DNA of 64,000 bases from Magnetospirillum sp. XM-1. GTDB taxonomy: Bacteria > Pseudomonadota > Alphaproteobacteria > Rhodospirillales > Magnetospirillaceae. The position numbers and the translations under genes are program-made. The stretch spans positions 1,116,001-1,180,000 of the forward strand of contig NZ_LN997848.1 in the NCBI RefSeq assembly GCF_001511835.1. Reading direction: 5' to 3'. The notes under the pieces were generated by a model. That model was given only the letters and a program-made list of their open reading frames with translations, was not told the origin of the DNA and did no database searches. Positions 63,180-64,000 of this stretch are shown piece after piece; the stretch's first letter is position 1, and each line of letters begins with the position of its first letter.

Positions 63180-64000
63180 ATGAGTGTGGACATGACGCAT
63201 CCGGCCCTTGGGCATGGCCTTTCCTTTGACGATTTGTACCGGCGCTCCGGCCTGGAGCGGCTGGACGCGGCCTTTCTGGGCGCGCTGGCCGCCGCCGACC
63301 CGGCCCTGGCCGAGCGCCTCAAGGCCGCCCGCGCTGAACCCGATGCGCTGGCGCCCAAGGAGGAGGCGGCGCTGCTGGTGGAACTGGCGCCCCATCTGGA
63401 CGACTTTCTGGCCGAACTGTTCGCCATCCGCTCGGCCTTGTCCGACCTGAAGGCCCGCCAGGACGGGTTGGCACCGCTCTATCAGGCCAAGCGCCTGTTC
63501 GTCCAGCGCCGGGCCTTAAAGGAGATCAAGGCGGAAGAGGCCGCCACCCTGGACGCCCAGGCGCTGGAGATGGAATACGCGCTGAAAGTGGGCGAGCCGT
63601 TCTCGGAAGCCGGCTTCGCCCGGCGCGTGCTGGCCTGGATGGACGACGAGGCCGCGCACGGCGACGAACTGAAGCTGGCCGTCCGCCTGGCCGCCGCCAA
63701 GGTGGCCGCCAACGACAGCGCCTATCACCCCCAGGGCATCCTGTTCAAGGTCCCGGCCAAGCACGATCCCCTGCATCAGGTGCCGGTGGTCAAGGGCGAG
63801 CTGTGCGGCGTGCCCGCCTTGGAATTCGAAACCGCGCGCCTGCGCCGGCGCGAAGGCTTCAACCTCACCGATGCCGGCACCGATCTGGCCGGCGCGCTGG
63901 ACGAGATCAACTACTGCATCCTCTGCCATCACCAGGGCCGCGATTCCTGTTCCAAGGGCATGAAGGACAAGAAGACCGGCGACACCGCCAAGAATGCGCT
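63180..64000 (+). CDS. Large Cys-motif protein, N-terminal part (3' truncated)
   Basis: An open frame from ATG 63180 runs off the window (273 codons seen, no stop). It is mostly helical and Ala/Leu-rich (FDDLYRRSGLERLDAAFLGALAAADPALAERLKAARAEP...), with LYQAKRLFVQRRALKE, VGEPFSEAGFARRVLAWMDDEA, then a cysteine cluster CILCHHQGRDSCSKG near the visible end (about residues 247-262) reminiscent of an Fe-S or zinc site. It may be the N-terminal domain of a large flavin/Fe-S oxidoreductase, but this is a guess from the motif only. Confidence 0.6.
   Translation, partial: MSVDMTHPALGHGLSFDDLYRRSGLERLDAAFLGALAAADPALAERLKAARAEPDALAPKEEAALLVELAPHLDDFLAELFAIRSALSDLKARQDGLAPLYQAKRLFVQRRALKEIKAEEAATLDAQALEMEYALKVGEPFSEAGFARRVLAWMDDEAAHGDELKLAVRLAAAKVAANDSAYHPQGILFKVPAKHDPLHQVPVVKGELCGVPALEFETARLRRREGFNLTDAGTDLAGALDEINYCILCHHQGRDSCSKGMKDKKTGDTAKNA

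Overview
The window is a high-GC chromosomal segment of an alphaproteobacterium, most likely Rhodospirillales and plausibly close to Magnetospirillum. This is inferred from gene content: a ChvG/ChvI pair, a CIRCE-plus-RpoH style groESL promoter, DUF2076 and DUF1178 genes, several sensory and chemotaxis genes, and a sphaeroides-heme-protein (SHP) type cytochrome operon. No magnetosome, phage, IS element, rRNA, tRNA or CRISPR was seen. Genes are dense and many junctions overlap (ATGA, GTGA, TGATG).

Region 1 (1-5114) is housekeeping: the 3' part of mtaB, ftsY, xseA (minus strand) and purD. Region 2 (5115-13634) is the most interesting part. A long hairpin-rich leader precedes six overlapping genes homologous to hydrogenase-4 / complex I (HyfB, HyfC, HyfE, HyfF, HyfG, HyfI). 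The large subunit has lost the NiFe-binding cysteines (both L1 cysteines are serines), and no ferredoxin-like HyfH gene is present. This fits an energy-converting-hydrogenase-related (Ehr) complex rather than a hydrogenase. Immediately behind it lies a protein with a Cys-Asp-Arg...His...Cys site like the carboxysomal (CsoSCA) beta-carbonic anhydrases, but no carboxysome gene is nearby. The pair suggests an ion-pumping complex coupled to CO2/bicarbonate chemistry.

Region 3 (13631-23627) holds a glyoxalase-fold protein, DUF1178 and DUF2076 (minus strand), groES-groEL, a secreted alpha/beta hydrolase, coaBC-dut, an Rrf2 regulator with cysK, and a moeB-like / DsrE-like sulfur-relay pair. Region 4 (23691-31878) holds a hydroxyacid dehydrogenase, an SH3-domain protein, a minus-strand operon of a 39-aa peptide, a cytochrome b561-SHP fusion and a diheme cytochrome, then a divergent PepSY / response-regulator / kinase operon, a SpoIIE-type phosphatase and a solute-binding protein.

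Region 5 (32059-42649) holds a DUF1566 protein, a PAS protein next to a chemoreceptor, a DASS-type transporter divergent from its likely GntR regulator, an orphan histidine kinase and a giant AsmA/DUF748 protein. Region 6 (42733-49384) is a complete cytochrome c maturation set arranged convergently: ccmAB on plus, ccmCDEFGHI on minus. Region 7 (49530-64000) has an IorAB-like molybdenum hydroxylase, a SYLF protein, chvG-chvI, a cobalamin riboswitch driving cbiMNQO cobalt uptake, a rhodanese, a small Cys-rich exported protein, a fused aldolase/dehydrogenase, an M23 peptidase and a partial Cys-rich protein at the edge.

A structured intergenic repeat occurs in at least three, probably four copies (about 5311, 25919, 35527, 56533). 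Two copies carry compensatory changes in two hairpins. Three of the four sit at operon leaders or gene junctions, and one extends the diheme cytochrome gene in frame.
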